DNA of 64,000 nt from Parvularcula maris (GCF_024505085.1 NZ_JANIBC010000005.1:1-64000), one strand, 5' to 3'. Positions 25,683 to 36,472 are shown, counted from the first letter of the stretch. Numbers and translations are program-made. Notes: a model not told the origin generated them from the letters alone.

Positions 25683-27224
25683 TTAGAAGATGCCCTTGAG
25701 GCCGTTCTCTTCGAGGAAGCCGTTCGGGGCCACGGGGTTGAGGGTCAGCACCTCTTCCGCGGAGAGGTTGGGCAGGCGCTGAACGAGGTCGAGGAAACGC
25801 TCGCTCTCGGAGGCTTCCAGAATACCCTCCGTGAGCGTCTTGAACTTGTGGATGTACTGCTCGCGCTCGAAGGGGCGGGCGCCGTCGGGGTGGGCGTTGG
25901 CGAGGGCCTTCTCGTCCTCGAGCACGGTGCCGTCCTCCATGGTCACCACGACCTTGGCGCCGAAGGCTTTCTCCTTGGGGTCCTGGGAATGGTAGCGGCG
26001 CGTCCACTCGGGGTCCTCGGTGGTCGAGATCTTGTGCCAGAGCTGCACCGTGTCGCGGCGCTGGGCACGCTCGGGGGCGTAAGAGCGGACATGGTGCCAC
26101 TCGCCGTCCTGAAGCGCCACGGCGAAGATATACATGATCGAGTGGTCGAGGGTCTCGCGGGAGGCGTTCGGGTCCATCTTCTGCGGGTCGCCCGAACCCG
26201 TGCCGATCACGTAGTGGGTGTGGTGCGAGGTGTGCAGAACGATCGACTTGACGTTGTCGAAGCCGCCCGCATCCTTGATCTTCGGCCCCATGTCGAAGGC
26301 GAGGTCGATGAGCGCCTGGGACTGGTACTCGGCCGAGTGCTCCTTGGTGTAGGTGTCGAGGATGGCGCGCTTGGCCTCGCCGCGGCCCGGCAGGGGCACC
26401 TGGTAGGTCGGCTCGTAAGGGCTCTTGCCCTGGTCGCGCGCCGTGCGGCCGTTGAGGATGAAGCTCAAGACGCTGTCCTCGCCCTCATAGATCGGGGACG
26501 GAGCACCCTCCCCGCGCATGCAGCGGTCGACCGCCTCTATAGCCTGCTTGCCCGCATAGGCGGGGGCGAAGGCCTTCCAGGAGCTGATTTCGCCCTTGCG
26601 CGACTGACGCGTGCTGACCGTCGTGTGAAGGCCCTGCTGGATCGCCTGGAAGATGACCTCCTTGTCGAGACCCAAGAGCGTGCCGACACCGGCAGAGGCT
26701 GAGGGGCCTATATGGGCGATGTGGTCGATCTTGTGCTCGTGGAGGCAGATGCCCTTCACAAGGTTCACCTGGATCTCGTAGCCCGTCGCGATGCCGCGCA
26801 CGAGATCGCGGCCGTCCTTGCCCGTCTGCTGCGCGACGGCGAGGATCGGCGGAATGTTGTCGCCTGGGTGTGAGTAGTCGGCCGCCAGGAACGTGTCATG
26901 GAAGTCGAGCTCGCGGACGGCCGTGCCGTTGGCCCAGGCGGCCCATTCGGCGTGAACACGCGTGTCCTGGGGCAGGCCGAACAGGGTCGCGCCGCCGTTA
27001 CGCATATGCGCCTTGGCCTGCGCCCGCGCGGTCTTGATCGGGCCGCGGTTGAGGGACGCGATGGCGACGGAGGCGTTGTCGATGATCCGGTTGATGATCA
27101 TCGAGGTGGATTCCTCGTCCACCTCCACCGGGTCGGCGGCCACCTCGGCCATCTTCCAGGCGAGCTGCTTCTCGCGCGGAAGCTCGTCCTTGGACGGATG
27201 GGCGCGGACGTCGTGCATTTCCAT
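25683..27224 (-). CDS. prpD: 2-methylcitrate dehydratase
   Basis: PrpD dehydrates 2-methylcitrate to 2-methyl-cis-aconitate. The 513-residue protein is of MmgE/PrpD type: an all-alpha N-terminal region ([18 protein letters not shown], the [19 protein letters not shown] segment with [15 protein letters not shown]) and the C-terminal alpha/beta part. Length and the DFHDT segment fit PrpD. It lies 51 bases after mmsA and 9 bases before the VOC gene, all minus strand. A hydratase for the next step (an aconitase) is not in the window. Confidence 0.95.
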   Translation of the reverse strand: MEMHDVRAHPSKDELPREKQLAWKMAEVAADPVEVDEESTSMIINRIIDNASVAIASLNRGPIKTARAQAKAHMRNGGATLFGLPQDTRVHAEWAAWANGTAVRELDFHDTFLAADYSHPGDNIPPILAVAQQTGKDGRDLVRGIATGYEIQVNLVKGICLHEHKIDHIAHIGPSASAGVGTLLGLDKEVIFQAIQQGLHTTVSTRQSRKGEISSWKAFAPAYAGKQAIEAVDRCMRGEGAPSPIYEGEDSVLSFILNGRTARDQGKSPYEPTYQVPLPGRGEAKRAILDTYTKEHSAEYQSQALIDLAFDMGPKIKDAGGFDNVKSIVLHTSHHTHYVIGTGSGDPQKMDPNASRETLDHSIMYIFAVALQDGEWHHVRSYAPERAQRRDTVQLWHKISTTEDPEWTRRYHSQDPKEKAFGAKVVVTMEDGTVLEDEKALANAHPDGARPFEREQYIHKFKTLTEGILEASESERFLDLVQRLPNLSAEEVLTLNPVAPNGFLEENGLKGIF

Positions 27225-27275
27225 GGGTATCGTTCCTTACTCTTTGATCTTGTGACGAAGCGGACGCCTCGGCGT

Positions 27276-28772
<1,497 letters not shown>

Positions 28773-29185
28773 ATCTCTCTCCCAAGAATGAGCGGTGCGG
28801 CTTCTCTCAGCCGGGTAGGCGGCCGCTTGTCGTGGCCAGCACCTGCCCCAGGCGAAAGCGCGGCGCAAGCTGGGTGCGCGACTGAAGCGGCGGGTCCGAA
28901 GGGCGCGATTTTAAGGCGCTTCCCGGCCCGCTATGAGCACAAACGGCCCCCGCCGCAGCGCAGCGCCGAAATAACCCCACGCTAAAGAGGGTAACCGGGC
29001 GTTAACCGTTTCTCCACAGATTGGGCCTCGGGCAGGCACGGCGAGAATCACGTGCAGTCCGAGAGAAGTTTTCTCGTCAAGAGAGCTTCACCCCGAGTTG
29101 CAATCACCGTAACCCAGGGGTTCTTTGAGGAGTCCTGGTGCGGACCACCCGCGCCGCTTCTCGGCTGTAGATGAGGTCTGGCTCG
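28773..29185. other. Divergent intergenic region between mmsA and the PodJ-like gene
   Basis: This 413-bp spacer has no supportable gene. It holds the ribosome-binding site of mmsA, a CtrA-type box (28991-29006), and GAGGT eight bases before the ATG of the downstream gene. It should carry promoters in both directions. Confidence 0.6.
28991..29006 (+). promoter_or_regulatory. Candidate CtrA-binding site (GTAA-N7-TTAAC)
   Basis: GTAA, seven bases, then TTAAC. This differs by one base from the alphaproteobacterial CtrA consensus TTAA-N7-TTAA. It lies about 180 bases before the start of the PodJ-like gene, a class of gene that is cell-cycle controlled in Caulobacter. Confidence 0.4.
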
Positions 29186-31459
29186 ATGAGCGCGAAGTCC
29201 AACGTCCCCTGGAGCGTCAAAGGTATCGACCCCGATGCGCGCTCGGTGGCGAAGGAGCTGGCGCGCCAGAAGGGCATGACCCTCGGCGAGTTCATCACCG
29301 ACATGATCCGCCAGAAAGGGCTCGACGCCGCCGGTGAGCCGAGCGAACAGGAGAGCCCGCGAGAAGGCCCCAAGGGCAAGGTCGTCTCCGGTGTCACCAC
29401 CGACCAGCTCCACGCCGTCGTCGACACGCTGAACCGCCTCAACGAGCGCCTGAAGAGCGCCGAGCTGCAGCTCTCCGTCTCCGGTAGCCAGTCTCGCGAG
29501 GTGATGGGCGGGCTCAACCGGGGTCTCGAGACCGTCTTCGAGCGGGTCAAGCGCCTCGAAGCCGAGGCTCGCGGCGAGCAGTCCGAACAGGTCCATGCCC
29601 GGCTCGAAAAGCTGGAAACGGCGGCCGAGAAGAACTCCTGGGTCAAGAGCCTCGTCGCCCTGGAGCGCGCCCTCTCGACTCTGGTCGAGCAGGTCGAGAC
29701 CTCCCGCGAGGACGCCGACACCCGCCTCACCCGCAACGAGGAGCTGATCGAAGCGATCAAGGCGCGGCTCGACCAGGAGGACGAGGTTCTGGAGGCCGAG
29801 ACCCGCGCCCTCAACCAGGCCATCGACAGCACCTCCGAGCGCCTGACCGAGGCCGAGCGCCGGGTGCAGGAAGCGCTGAGCCTCGCCCGCGAGGCCTCCG
29901 AAAGCCACGACGAGACCTTCATCGAGCGCACCAGCCAGCGCCTTCAGCTCCTGGCCGGAGAGATCAAGCGCACCTCCGACCAGATCAGGACCCTGGAGGG
30001 CTCCGTCGGGCGCCTCTCCGAGAAGATCGAGGCCGGCGAGGAGCGCAGCGCCGAGGGCATCGCCCGCGTCGCCCAGAGCGTCGAGACCCTGCGCCAGTCC
30101 TATCAGGAGGCGAGCCTCGCGAAGGGCGAAGACACCCCCTTGGGCGAGATCAAGCGCGCGGTCGAGGAGGCGGGCGAGCGCGCCGGCGACCTCGACAACG
30201 CCTTCGCCGCCGTGGTCGGCAAGCTCGAGGAGCGCAACGCCCCCGAAGAGCGCGCCACCGTGCCCCCTGCGGCCCCGCCCCTGCCCCAGGACGCCTTTCT
30301 CGACGACTTCAAGTCGAGACAAGCCAGGAGCGAGCTCGATGATCAGGCCTTCGACCGGGTCTTCGACGACCCCCTCAAGCTCGGCGGGGGCAGCATCGGC
30401 ACGGTCGAGACCGCACCTGTTACCGAGCCGGACTCAGAGACCGAGCCGCCCAAGGACGAGCTGGACCACCGCTTCAGCGCCGCCCCCCTTCTTGCCGAAG
30501 ACACCGCCCGGCCGTCGAGCTTCTTCGACCGCGACCCAGAGCCCTCCGCACGCAAGCCGGAGCCCCTGCCAGGCTGGGACGGCGAGCCGTCCAACCCCTT
30601 CGCCCAGGGGGAGGATGACGACGAGGCTGAAGTCCGCTTCGAGGGCGACGGCCTCTTCGAGGAGGCCCCCCTCTCCTTCAACGAGCGGCTGCGCGAGGGT
30701 CTCGGCCGCCTCGTCGCCCAGCCCGTCGAGAACAACCCGACCCTCGGATGGCTTCTCATCGCCGTCATCGTCGGCGCCATCGGTCTCACCGCCTACCGGC
30801 TGATCGACGCCCCCGGCGAGGAGCCCATGGTGATGGAGGAGATGACCTCCCCCTCCGGCTGGCCCGGCGCCCCCGGTGCTGCGCGAACCAGCGAAGGTTC
30901 CGATGCCGAGGCGCTCTATACGGCTGCCAAGACGAGGCTCGCCGCCGCCCGCAGCCCCGACGAGACCGCCGCGGCGATCGGCGATCTCCGCCGCGCCGCC
31001 GAGGCGGGCTCCAGCCTCGCCCAGCACGATCTCGGCGAGCTCTACCTCAACGGCGAGGGCGTGCCGCGCAACGACATCCTGGCCCGCTCCTGGTTCGACC
31101 GGGCAGCGGAGAACGGCCATCTTCGCGCCATCCACCGCCTTGCCTTCCTCGACGCCACCGGCGTCGGCGGCCCCCTCGACACCGACGCGGCCCTCTTGGG
31201 CTTCGAGCGCGCAGCCAATGCTGGCCTCGTCGCGTCAATGTTCAATCTCGGCCGCTTCTACGACCCCTCCCAAGCCTTCCTCGCCAGCGAGGAGCGCAGC
31301 GCCCAGGAGAGCTACTACTGGTTCCGCCTCGCCTCCTCCCGCGGCGACGACCGCGCCGGCGACGAGGCCAACCGCGTCTCCCAGCTCCTAGCCCCCGAAG
31401 AGATCCTGGAAGCCGACGGTCGCGTCCAAACCTGGCGCCAACGCCCCCTCCGCCCGTAG
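29186..31459 (+). CDS. PodJ-like polar-localisation protein with coiled coil, one membrane helix and Sel1 repeats
   Basis: The 757-residue protein starts with PWSVKGIDPDARSVAKELARQKGMTLGEFI-type sequence, an N-terminal box shared with PodJ-family polarity proteins. A long Glu/Arg/Leu-rich coiled coil (about 60-330) and an acidic, Pro-rich region follow, then one membrane helix (LGWLLIAVIVGAIGLTAY, about 515-535). The periplasmic part has Sel1/TPR-like repeats (AQHDLGELYLNGEGVPRN, ARSWFDRAAENGHLRAIHRL, SMFNLGRFY). No peptidoglycan-binding domain is seen at the end. I chose the ATG at 29186, which has GAGGT upstream, over the one at 29171. It probably scaffolds polar or septal factors; membership rests on architecture. 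Confidence 0.85.
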   Translation: MSAKSNVPWSVKGIDPDARSVAKELARQKGMTLGEFITDMIRQKGLDAAGEPSEQESPREGPKGKVVSGVTTDQLHAVVDTLNRLNERLKSAELQLSVSGSQSREVMGGLNRGLETVFERVKRLEAEARGEQSEQVHARLEKLETAAEKNSWVKSLVALERALSTLVEQVETSREDADTRLTRNEELIEAIKARLDQEDEVLEAETRALNQAIDSTSERLTEAERRVQEALSLAREASESHDETFIERTSQRLQLLAGEIKRTSDQIRTLEGSVGRLSEKIEAGEERSAEGIARVAQSVETLRQSYQEASLAKGEDTPLGEIKRAVEEAGERAGDLDNAFAAVVGKLEERNAPEERATVPPAAPPLPQDAFLDDFKSRQARSELDDQAFDRVFDDPLKLGGGSIGTVETAPVTEPDSETEPPKDELDHRFSAAPLLAEDTARPSSFFDRDPEPSARKPEPLPGWDGEPSNPFAQGEDDDEAEVRFEGDGLFEEAPLSFNERLREGLGRLVAQPVENNPTLGWLLIAVIVGAIGLTAYRLIDAPGEEPMVMEEMTSPSGWPGAPGAARTSEGSDAEALYTAAKTRLAAARSPDETAAAIGDLRRAAEAGSSLAQHDLGELYLNGEGVPRNDILARSWFDRAAENGHLRAIHRLAFLDATGVGGPLDTDAALLGFERAANAGLVASMFNLGRFYDPSQAFLASEERSAQESYYWFRLASSRGDDRAGDEANRVSQLLAPEEILEADGRVQTWRQRPLRP

Positions 31460-31563
31460 GGGTGACCCCGGAAGGCGGCTACCAGCCGAGCTCTCCGCCC
31501 CAGAACAGGTGGCCGCCTGCCAGCGTCCACCCTACGAGAAGGTATGATGCCGGGACCACACCC

Positions 31564-31646
31564 GTAGGGCGGACAGCGAAGCTGGCCGCGGATGCTGGCG
31601 ATGGCACTACGAACGCGGCCAACGGCTGCGCCGCTGTCCGCCCTAC
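31564..31646. repeat. Palindromic repeat type B, copy 2
   Basis: An 83-bp element with GTAGGGCGGACAGCGAAG at the left and CGCTGTCCGCCCTAC at the right, which are complementary over 14 or more bases. The inner part has CTGGCCGCG / CGCGGCCAA. It lies between the PodJ-like and DMT genes. Confidence 0.85.
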
Positions 31647-31694
31647 GGCCTGGCTCATCTTGCACCGCACACTTTTCCCCCCTAGCGGCAAGCC

Positions 31695-32729
31695 ATGGCA
31701 GCGCCCCCTCCCCTCAAGAAACCCGAACGCGGCGACTGGATCGGCTGGGCGATGGTGGCGGTTGGCGGGGGGTCGGCGCCTTCGGCCATCAACCTCGCTA
31801 TCGAGAGCGCGCCGCCTGCGGTGATCGCGGCCTTCCGGATCTGGGCGGCGGCGGTGCTGCTGCTGGTCTACACCTATGCCACGGGGCGCAGGCTCGTCAT
31901 GCCGACCAGCCCCGCCGGACTAGAGCTCTGGCTCTATGCGGCGGCGGCGGGGTTCGTGGGCTACGCCATGCCCTTCTTCCTCTTCCCCTACGCCCAGCTC
32001 CAGGTGAGCTCGATCATGGCGGGGATCGTCATGGCGTTCCTGCCCGTGATGGCGGTGGTATTCGCGGCGCTCTTCGCAGGCGAGCCGATGACCAAGCGCT
32101 CTTTGGGCGGCGTCCTGGTGGGCTCTTTGGGAGTTCTCTTCCTCCTCGGTCCTGCGGTCTTCGGCGGTATCTCGGGCACGGCCCTCGGCATCCTTCTCCT
32201 ACTCCTGGCCGTCCTGGGATACGCGGTGATGGGGGTCATCATGCGACGGGCGCCAGACCATCCCGCGCGGAGCTTCGCCACCATGATGATGCTCGCGGCG
32301 GCGGTCATGGCGACGCCCTTCGCGGTGGGCGCGGAGCTAGAGGGCATCTCGGCCGCGAGCTGGTCGGCGATCCTCTTCCTCGGCCTCGTGCCCACCGGCA
32401 TCAACGCCATCGTCATCGTCACGGTCGTCAGGCGGGCGGGGGCGGGCTTCCTCGCCACGAGCGCCTATGCCTCGCCGGTCATCGCGGTCTTCTTCGGCAT
32501 CAGCTTCTTCGGCGAGCCCTTGGCAGCGACGCAGATCCTCGGCCTTCTGACCATTCTCGCAGGTGTCGCGCTTACCCAGTCCGGCGGCCACAAGACCGCC
32601 CCCGCCTCCTCCCAGGCGGGCATCACGGCAGCCGAGGAGAAGACCCCCGGCGGGCCGAACTCAAAAGAACAGGCTGCCCCGCATGGTCAGCACGGCCTGC
32701 CCCCGAAGGATCACCCGGCCATCCGCTAG
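31695..32729 (+). CDS. DMT-superfamily (EamA) exporter
   Basis: The 344-residue inner-membrane protein has ten hydrophobic segments in two EamA repeats: the first includes MPFFLFPYAQLQVSSIMAG and the second VPTGINAIVIVTVVRRAG and TSAYASPVIAVFFGISFFGEP, the glutamate-proline hallmark at each repeat end (AGEPMTKR, FGEPLAAT). The C-terminal 45 residues are polar. Such proteins export metabolites or amino acids; the substrate is not readable. The last 69 bases overlap the convergent PhzF-like gene. Confidence 0.9.
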   Translation: MAAPPPLKKPERGDWIGWAMVAVGGGSAPSAINLAIESAPPAVIAAFRIWAAAVLLLVYTYATGRRLVMPTSPAGLELWLYAAAAGFVGYAMPFFLFPYAQLQVSSIMAGIVMAFLPVMAVVFAALFAGEPMTKRSLGGVLVGSLGVLFLLGPAVFGGISGTALGILLLLLAVLGYAVMGVIMRRAPDHPARSFATMMMLAAAVMATPFAVGAELEGISAASWSAILFLGLVPTGINAIVIVTVVRRAGAGFLATSAYASPVIAVFFGISFFGEPLAATQILGLLTILAGVALTQSGGHKTAPASSQAGITAAEEKTPGGPNSKEQAAPHGQHGLPPKDHPAIR

Positions 32730-33449
32730 CTCGCATTCGGCATCGCCGCCGCGGGCGGAGGCCTGGTGCGCCGTAAGAGTGTTCCGGCCAAGCTTCTCCG
32801 CCCAATAGGGCACCGCGACGGCGTGGAGCGCGCCGGTAAAGGGGTCCTCGGGAATACCGAGCTCAGGCGCGAAAAGGCGGCTGACGATATCGGTCTTCTC
32901 ACCGCGTGCCGTGATGCCGAGCTCCGGCACCGGCAGGGCGGAGATCGCCGCCTGGTCTGGCACGACGGAACGCAGCGCTTCTTCGCTTTCCAGCACAGCA
33001 AGGCAGATATGGCCGAACACCAGCACCTCCTCGGCCTCCATGTCGATGGCCGCCTTGAGGCTCGGCGGGTTCTCCATCGGCTCTGGCTTCTGGGCAGGCA
33101 GGTTGAGGACGAAGCGCTCCCCCTCACGCCGAACCGTCAGCGTACCCGACTTCGTTTCGAAGGCGACCTCATCGCCCTCTACCCCGTACTCGGTCATCAG
33201 GGCGAAACCGGACGCCATGGTGGCGTGCCCGCAAAGGGGCACCTCGCCGCCGGGGGTGAACCAGCGCAGATCGTACTGCGCCTCCCCCCGTTTCACGAGG
33301 AAGGCGGTCTCGGCGAGGTTGTGCTCAATGGCGATGTTCTGGAGTAAGTCGTCGGGCAGGAAGGCGTCCAGCACCATCACCGCCGCCGGGTTGCCTGCAA
33401 AGGGTCTGTCCGTGAACGCATCGACCACGACGTAAGGGTACTCGTTCAT
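32661..33449 (-). CDS. PhzF-family isomerase
   Basis: The 262-residue protein has the two-lobed PhzF/diaminopimelate-epimerase-like fold. It starts VVVDAFTDRPFAGNPAAVMVLD, with the conserved glutamate in HNLAETAFLV, and RWFTPGGEVPLCGHATMASG and EDPFTGALHA are the ligand-binding hallmarks. No other phenazine genes are near, so the reaction is unknown; the family is often annotated from fold only. Its ATG overlaps the stop of the upstream TerB/DnaJ gene by four bases. The 3' end overlaps the convergent DMT gene. Confidence 0.92.
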   Translation of the reverse strand: MNEYPYVVVDAFTDRPFAGNPAAVMVLDAFLPDDLLQNIAIEHNLAETAFLVKRGEAQYDLRWFTPGGEVPLCGHATMASGFALMTEYGVEGDEVAFETKSGTLTVRREGERFVLNLPAQKPEPMENPPSLKAAIDMEAEEVLVFGHICLAVLESEEALRSVVPDQAAISALPVPELGITARGEKTDIVSRLFAPELGIPEDPFTGALHAVAVPYWAEKLGRNTLTAHQASARGGDAECELADGRVILRGQAVLTMRGSLFF

Positions 33450-34135
33450 GCTGCGCCTCGCTCCTTCAAGATCTTCTCATAGGCATCGTTGATCGCCGCC
33501 ATGCGGTGCTCTGCGATGGTGACGAGCTCGGCGGGTACGCCGCGGGCCATCATCGCGTCGGGGTGGTGCTCCTTGGCGAGCTGGCGATAGGCGCGGCGCA
33601 GCTCCTCCGTTTCGATCTCGAACGCAACGCCGAGCACCAGATAGGGGTCGTCATCCGCGAGCCCCACATGGGCGCAGCGGATCCGGCGATAGGCGCCCTC
33701 GTCGAGGCCGAAGGCATCGCGCGCCGCCTCCAAAAGCTGCTCCTCACCCGGATGAAGAATGTCGTCCGCCATCGCCACGTAGAAGAGGCAGTCGAGGACG
33801 TCCTCAAGCACGGTCGGCTCGCCGCGGAAGAGCTTCGCCACCTGCCGCGCATAGCTCTCGAACCCGGCCACATCCGAGGTGGCCAGGCCGTAGACCATGG
33901 ACACCTTCGCCGCCTCCTCGGCGGGCACGGAGAAGAAGCGGCGGAAGGCCTCGAACTCGTCATCGGTGGCGATGCCATCCGCCTTGGCCATCTTGGCAGA
34001 AAGCGCGATCAGCGCGATCGAGAACACCGCCGCGTCGCGCCTGCGCCGCCGCTCCTCCATCGCATCCATGACCGCGCCTAGGGTTCTCTCCCGCGCGCTG
34101 TCGAGGATGGCCCCGATCCGCTCCCACATCGTCAT
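33446..34135 (-). CDS. DjlA-like protein with TerB and C-terminal J domain
   Basis: The 229-residue protein combines an N-terminal TerB-like helical domain (SIALIALSAKMAKADGIATDDEFEAF and a second MADDILHPGEEQLLEAA) with a C-terminal J domain (DDPYLVLGVAFEIETEELRRAYRQLAKEHHPDAMM), which has the HPD tripeptide that activates DnaK. Unlike E. coli DjlA there is no N-terminal membrane helix, so it should be soluble. I start at the ATG at 34135, which has AAGGA upstream; the ORF can extend to 34228 but the added part overlaps the divergent promoter. The chaperone client is unknown. Confidence 0.9.
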   Translation of the reverse strand: MTMWERIGAILDSARERTLGAVMDAMEERRRRRDAAVFSIALIALSAKMAKADGIATDDEFEAFRRFFSVPAEEAAKVSMVYGLATSDVAGFESYARQVAKLFRGEPTVLEDVLDCLFYVAMADDILHPGEEQLLEAARDAFGLDEGAYRRIRCAHVGLADDDPYLVLGVAFEIETEELRRAYRQLAKEHHPDAMMARGVPAELVTIAEHRMAAINDAYEKILKERGAA

Positions 34136-34192
34136 GGGGTCCTTCTGCACCAAACCCTCGCGCTGGGCCAAGCCTTGTGTTGGAAAGCTTTC

Positions 34193-35575
34193 ATGACGAT
34201 CCAAAGCCGCAACCCCGCCACGAACCAAGCCTTCGAAACCTATGAAGAAACCAGCCCCGACGCGCTAGAAGAGGCGCTCGCCTGCGCCGAGGAGGGCACC
34301 GAGGCGCTGCGCCTGATGGGCGTGCGGGAGCGGGCCAGGGGGCTCGAGCGGCTGGCGGACCTCCTTGAGGAACGGGCCGAAGAGTATGGCAGGCTGGCGA
34401 GCCTGGAGATGGGCAAGACCCTGCGCGAGGCGAAGGCCGAGGTCAGAAAATGCGCCCTCGCCTGCCGCTACTACGCGCAGGAAGGACCGGGTTTTCTTGC
34501 CGACGAGCCGGTGAAGATCGACGAGGGCTCGGCCTATGTGGCGCATCTGCCCCTGGGGCCGATCCTCGCCGTCATGCCTTGGAACTTCCCCTTCTGGCAG
34601 GTCTTCCGCTTCGCCGCCCCGGCGCTGATGGCTGCCAATCCGGGGCTCCTCAAGCACGCCAGCAACGTGCCCGGCTGCGCCCTCGCCATCGAGAAGGTCA
34701 TCCTCGATGCAGGCTTCCCTAGGGGCAGTTTCAAAACACTGCTGATCGGCTCGAAGAGGGTGGAGGGGGTCATCCGCGACCCGAGGGCCAAGGGCGTGAC
34801 CCTGACCGGCTCAGGCCCGGCCGGCGCGGCGGTGGCGAAGGCGGCAGGCGAGGAGATCAAGCCCTCCCTCCTGGAGCTAGGCGGCTCGGACCCCTTCATC
34901 GTCATGCCGAGCGCCGATATAGGCGCCGCCGTGGACGCCGCCATCACCGGACGTACCCAGAACAACGGCCAGTCCTGCATCGCCGCCAAGAGGTTCATCG
35001 TTCATGACGAGGTCTATGACCGCTTTAGGGACGCCTTCGCCGAGAAGCTAGGCGCGCTGCGCCTCGGTGATCCCTTGGCGGAGGATACCGATATCGGACC
35101 GCTCGCCTCGGCGTCGGCGCTCGACGAGGTGCTGGAGCAGATAGAGAAGAGCGTGGGAGCCGGCGCGAAGCTCACCCTAGGCGGCACCAGGGGAGAGGTC
35201 GAGGGCTGCCCCGAAGGGAACTGGTTCGTACCCGGTATGCTCGAGGACATCCCCGAGGAGGCCCCCGCCTTCAGGGACGAGATCTTCGCCCCGGTGGCTC
35301 TTCTCTTCCGCGTACCGAGCTTAGATGCCGCCATCGAGCTCGCCAACGACAGCGCCTTCGGCCTCGGCTCGGCGATCTTCACCAAGGACCGGGCCGAGGT
35401 GGACCACGCGGTCAGGCGGCTAGAGGCGGGCGCCACGGCGGTCAACCGGATCGTGGCGTCGGACCCGCGCCTGCCTTTCGGCGGCATCAAGACCTCCGGC
35501 TACGGACGGGAGCTCGCCAAGGACGGCATGATGGCCTTCGTGAACAAGAAGACCGTGACGGTGAGCGGGCTATAG
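34193..35575 (+). CDS. NAD(P)-dependent succinate-semialdehyde-type aldehyde dehydrogenase
   Basis: The 460-residue aldehyde dehydrogenase has MPWNFPFWQVFRFA, the cofactor-fold VTLTGSGPAGAA, the general base Glu228 (SLLELGGSDPFIV) and nucleophile Cys262 (NNGQSCIAAKR). The sequence is closest in style to GabD/Sad-type succinate-semialdehyde dehydrogenases, shorter than the long GabD form. I start at 34193 (MTIQSRNPATN), which fits the family better than an ATG 18 bases upstream. It diverges from the TerB/DnaJ gene. The true aldehyde could differ. Confidence 0.9.
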   Translation: MTIQSRNPATNQAFETYEETSPDALEEALACAEEGTEALRLMGVRERARGLERLADLLEERAEEYGRLASLEMGKTLREAKAEVRKCALACRYYAQEGPGFLADEPVKIDEGSAYVAHLPLGPILAVMPWNFPFWQVFRFAAPALMAANPGLLKHASNVPGCALAIEKVILDAGFPRGSFKTLLIGSKRVEGVIRDPRAKGVTLTGSGPAGAAVAKAAGEEIKPSLLELGGSDPFIVMPSADIGAAVDAAITGRTQNNGQSCIAAKRFIVHDEVYDRFRDAFAEKLGALRLGDPLAEDTDIGPLASASALDEVLEQIEKSVGAGAKLTLGGTRGEVEGCPEGNWFVPGMLEDIPEEAPAFRDEIFAPVALLFRVPSLDAAIELANDSAFGLGSAIFTKDRAEVDHAVRRLEAGATAVNRIVASDPRLPFGGIKTSGYGRELAKDGMMAFVNKKTVTVSGL

Positions 35576-35593
35576 TCAGTACAAACCCTCACC

Positions 35594-35711
35594 GTCATGC
35601 CGGCCGTAGCGAAGCGGAGAGCCGGGACCTATGGACTGACTATCATTGTCGACCTTACCAACGGTCAGGTCCATGGGTCCCGGATAAGCGCTATGCGCTT
35701 TCCGGGATGAC
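35594..35711. repeat. Palindromic repeat type A, copy 2
   Basis: A 118-bp element: GTCATGCCGGCCGTAGCGAAG at the left (variant of the outer arm), GCCGGGACCTATGGA, a centre of about 30 bases, then CAGGTCCATGGGTCCCGGA and the right outer arm CTTTCCGGGATGAC. Same family as the copies at 10066, 48903 and 50710. Confidence 0.85.
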
Positions 35712-35782
35712 GGTGCGGCGTGCGATAGCGTTAACCAAGAAAAGCTCATACCTTATCCGTCGAAATGCAAGGGGCCATCACC

Positions 35783-36139
35783 ATGCTACTCACCACTGCC
35801 ATCGCCGCACTGACCCTCGCCGCACCAGCCTACGAGGTCGAGGTCATGGTGCAGGAGAAGAAGGGCCTTTTCGGCTCGCAGAGCGTCCGCGTCTCGCGCA
35901 TCACTCCTTTGGAGGAAGGCCCGTTCGAGATCGGCACCAATGCGGGCGATCCCATGCTGGAGGGTACCATCGCTATCGACGGCGGCGTGGCCGAAATCCA
36001 GATGACCGTCTGCAGACCGAAGACGTCGCCCTGCGACCCGGTCGGCGAGCCCAGCATCCTCTTCCGGGTGGGCTCTTCGGCAGAAATCGAGGAGCGTACC
36101 CTGAGCGTTGTATGGAGCGTGTCGTTCGAGCCGGAGTAG
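35783..36139 (+). CDS. Small secreted protein of unknown function
   Basis: The 118-residue protein begins with a hydrophobic Ala/Leu stretch (MLLTTAIAALTLAAPAYE) that looks like a signal peptide, then a beta-rich mature part with two Cys (TVCRPKTSPCDP) that could form a disulfide. I start at 35783, which has AAGGGG eight bases upstream; the in-frame ATG at 35765 lacks one. I do not recognise the family. Confidence 0.65.
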   Translation: MLLTTAIAALTLAAPAYEVEVMVQEKKGLFGSQSVRVSRITPLEEGPFEIGTNAGDPMLEGTIAIDGGVAEIQMTVCRPKTSPCDPVGEPSILFRVGSSAEIEERTLSVVWSVSFEPE

Positions 36140-36142
36140 AAC

Positions 36143-36472
36143 CTACTTCCTGAAGGCAAGCCCTCTGATCAAACGCTTCAACGCCACGCTGACTGGAGCT
36201 GCAAGTATTTGAGTATGTGGAACGATCTGACCGCGTCTGACATCAGCTTTTGTATGAAGGACGTTTGTAAAACCTTCCCAGGTCAAGACTGCCGAAGATT
36301 CCTGAGAGGCAATCTCGCGCTGAATGATTGTGTAGACGTCTCCTGCCGTGATCGCATCTAGAAACGCATCCTCGGCAAACTCGACTGCAAACGCCTGTTC
36401 CAGCGCGTTCGTTAGGTCCTTATCATCACCGTCGCCGACAATGCCGAGATCACGCAATTCGCCTCTACCCAT
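36143..36472 (-). CDS. Small protein with ACP-like helical pattern, no phosphopantetheine serine
   Basis: The 109-residue protein is translationally coupled to smpB: its ATG overlaps the last codons of smpB by eight bases. Residues about 8-55 (LGIVGDGDDKDLTNALEQAFAVEF...ITAGDVYTIIQREI) follow the pattern of helices II-IV of acyl carrier proteins (LGxDSLD...ALExxFGIE...TVGDxxxxI). The DSL serine that carries phosphopantetheine is absent, so it cannot be a classical ACP. The gene is less GC-rich than its neighbours, which suggests transfer. Function unknown; the ACP-like reading is a pattern match only. Confidence 0.6.
   Translation of the reverse strand: MGRGELRDLGIVGDGDDKDLTNALEQAFAVEFAEDAFLDAITAGDVYTIIQREIASQESSAVLTWEGFTNVLHTKADVRRGQIVPHTQILAAPVSVALKRLIRGLAFRK

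Noticed and set aside
25254-26702. Open frame of 482 codons on the plus strand antisense to VOC and prpD
   Set aside because: No recognisable domain, opposite well-supported genes; explained by GC-rich codon structure.
32661-33449. Diaminopimelate epimerase (dapF)
   Set aside because: The fold is similar, but the two catalytic cysteines are absent and GNPAAV and HNLAETAF are PhzF hallmarks.
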